Of a DNA stretch of 5,659 nucleotides, positions 5,624-5,659 are shown in pieces. A program made the position numbers and the translations under genes. Origin of the DNA: Caulobacterales bacterium RIFOXYB1_FULL_67_16 (GTDB taxonomy: Bacteria > Pseudomonadota > Alphaproteobacteria > Caulobacterales > Caulobacteraceae). Within the stretch, counting starts at the first letter, position 1. Every line of letters starts with the position of its first letter. The notes below the pieces were generated by a model. The model was not told the DNA's origin. It made no database searches and saw only the letters and a program-made list of their open reading frames with translations. Location: assembly GCA_001796045.1 (NCBI GenBank), contig MGLN01000132.1:648-6306 (forward strand). The letters are read 5' to 3'.

Positions 5624-5659
5624 TGGCCAGCGAGGTCGGACGAGGGGTTATCGCCTCTG
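5601..5659. repeat. REP-like intergenic palindromic repeat, cut by the window end
   Basis: The text CCTTCTCCCCTTGCGGGAGA, followed by AGGTGGCC and, 12 bases on, GGACGAGGGG, matches from memory a family of short palindromic repeats scattered between genes in many Alphaproteobacteria, including Caulobacterales and Rhizobiales. A second imperfect arm may continue past the right edge. Only one copy is in the window, so its repeated nature cannot be shown here. Confidence 0.6.

Overview
The window looks like chromosome of an alphaproteobacterium of the order Caulobacterales, most likely Brevundimonas or a close relative. I infer this from the high GC content (roughly two thirds by eye), the strong G/C bias at third codon positions, a homologue of the Caulobacter flagellar regulator TipF, a DUF2093 protein, and a REP-like palindrome at the right edge of a type common in this class. 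I could not run a database search. I see no mobile element, tRNA, rRNA, CRISPR array or phage gene, and no gene-free stretch longer than about 100 bases.

Layout, left to right. The end of a CPA2 cation:proton antiporter gene (YbaL/KefB type, no regulatory RCK domain) runs off the left edge on the plus strand. After a 42-base gap come a small DUF2093 protein and an exported M23 peptidase-like protein. Their stop and start overlap in GTGA, so they are probably translationally coupled. An 83-base gap follows, then a single-domain CheY-like response regulator with an arginine-rich C-terminal tail. Its 3' end overlaps, tail to tail, the 3' end of a minus-strand late lipid A acyltransferase gene. 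That gene is the second of a minus-strand pair headed by a short-chain dehydrogenase, the two overlapping by 11 bases. A 96-base divergent intergenic region with two short dyads separates this pair from the plus-strand tipF-like gene. The window ends in a REP-like hairpin.

How the genes relate. Three products concern the cell envelope: the antiporter, the exported peptidase-like protein and the lipid A acyltransferase. Two point to c-di-GMP and motility control: the TipF-like degenerate EAL protein, and the receiver protein, whose tail recalls the c-di-GMP-binding tails of the Caulobacter Cle proteins. They lie close together but not in one operon. I see no clearly new multi-gene system. The points most worth checking are the Arg-rich tail with an embedded CGPC, the 58-base convergent coding overlap, the His-to-Cys change in the M23 HxH motif, and the degenerate EAL loop of the TipF homologue.
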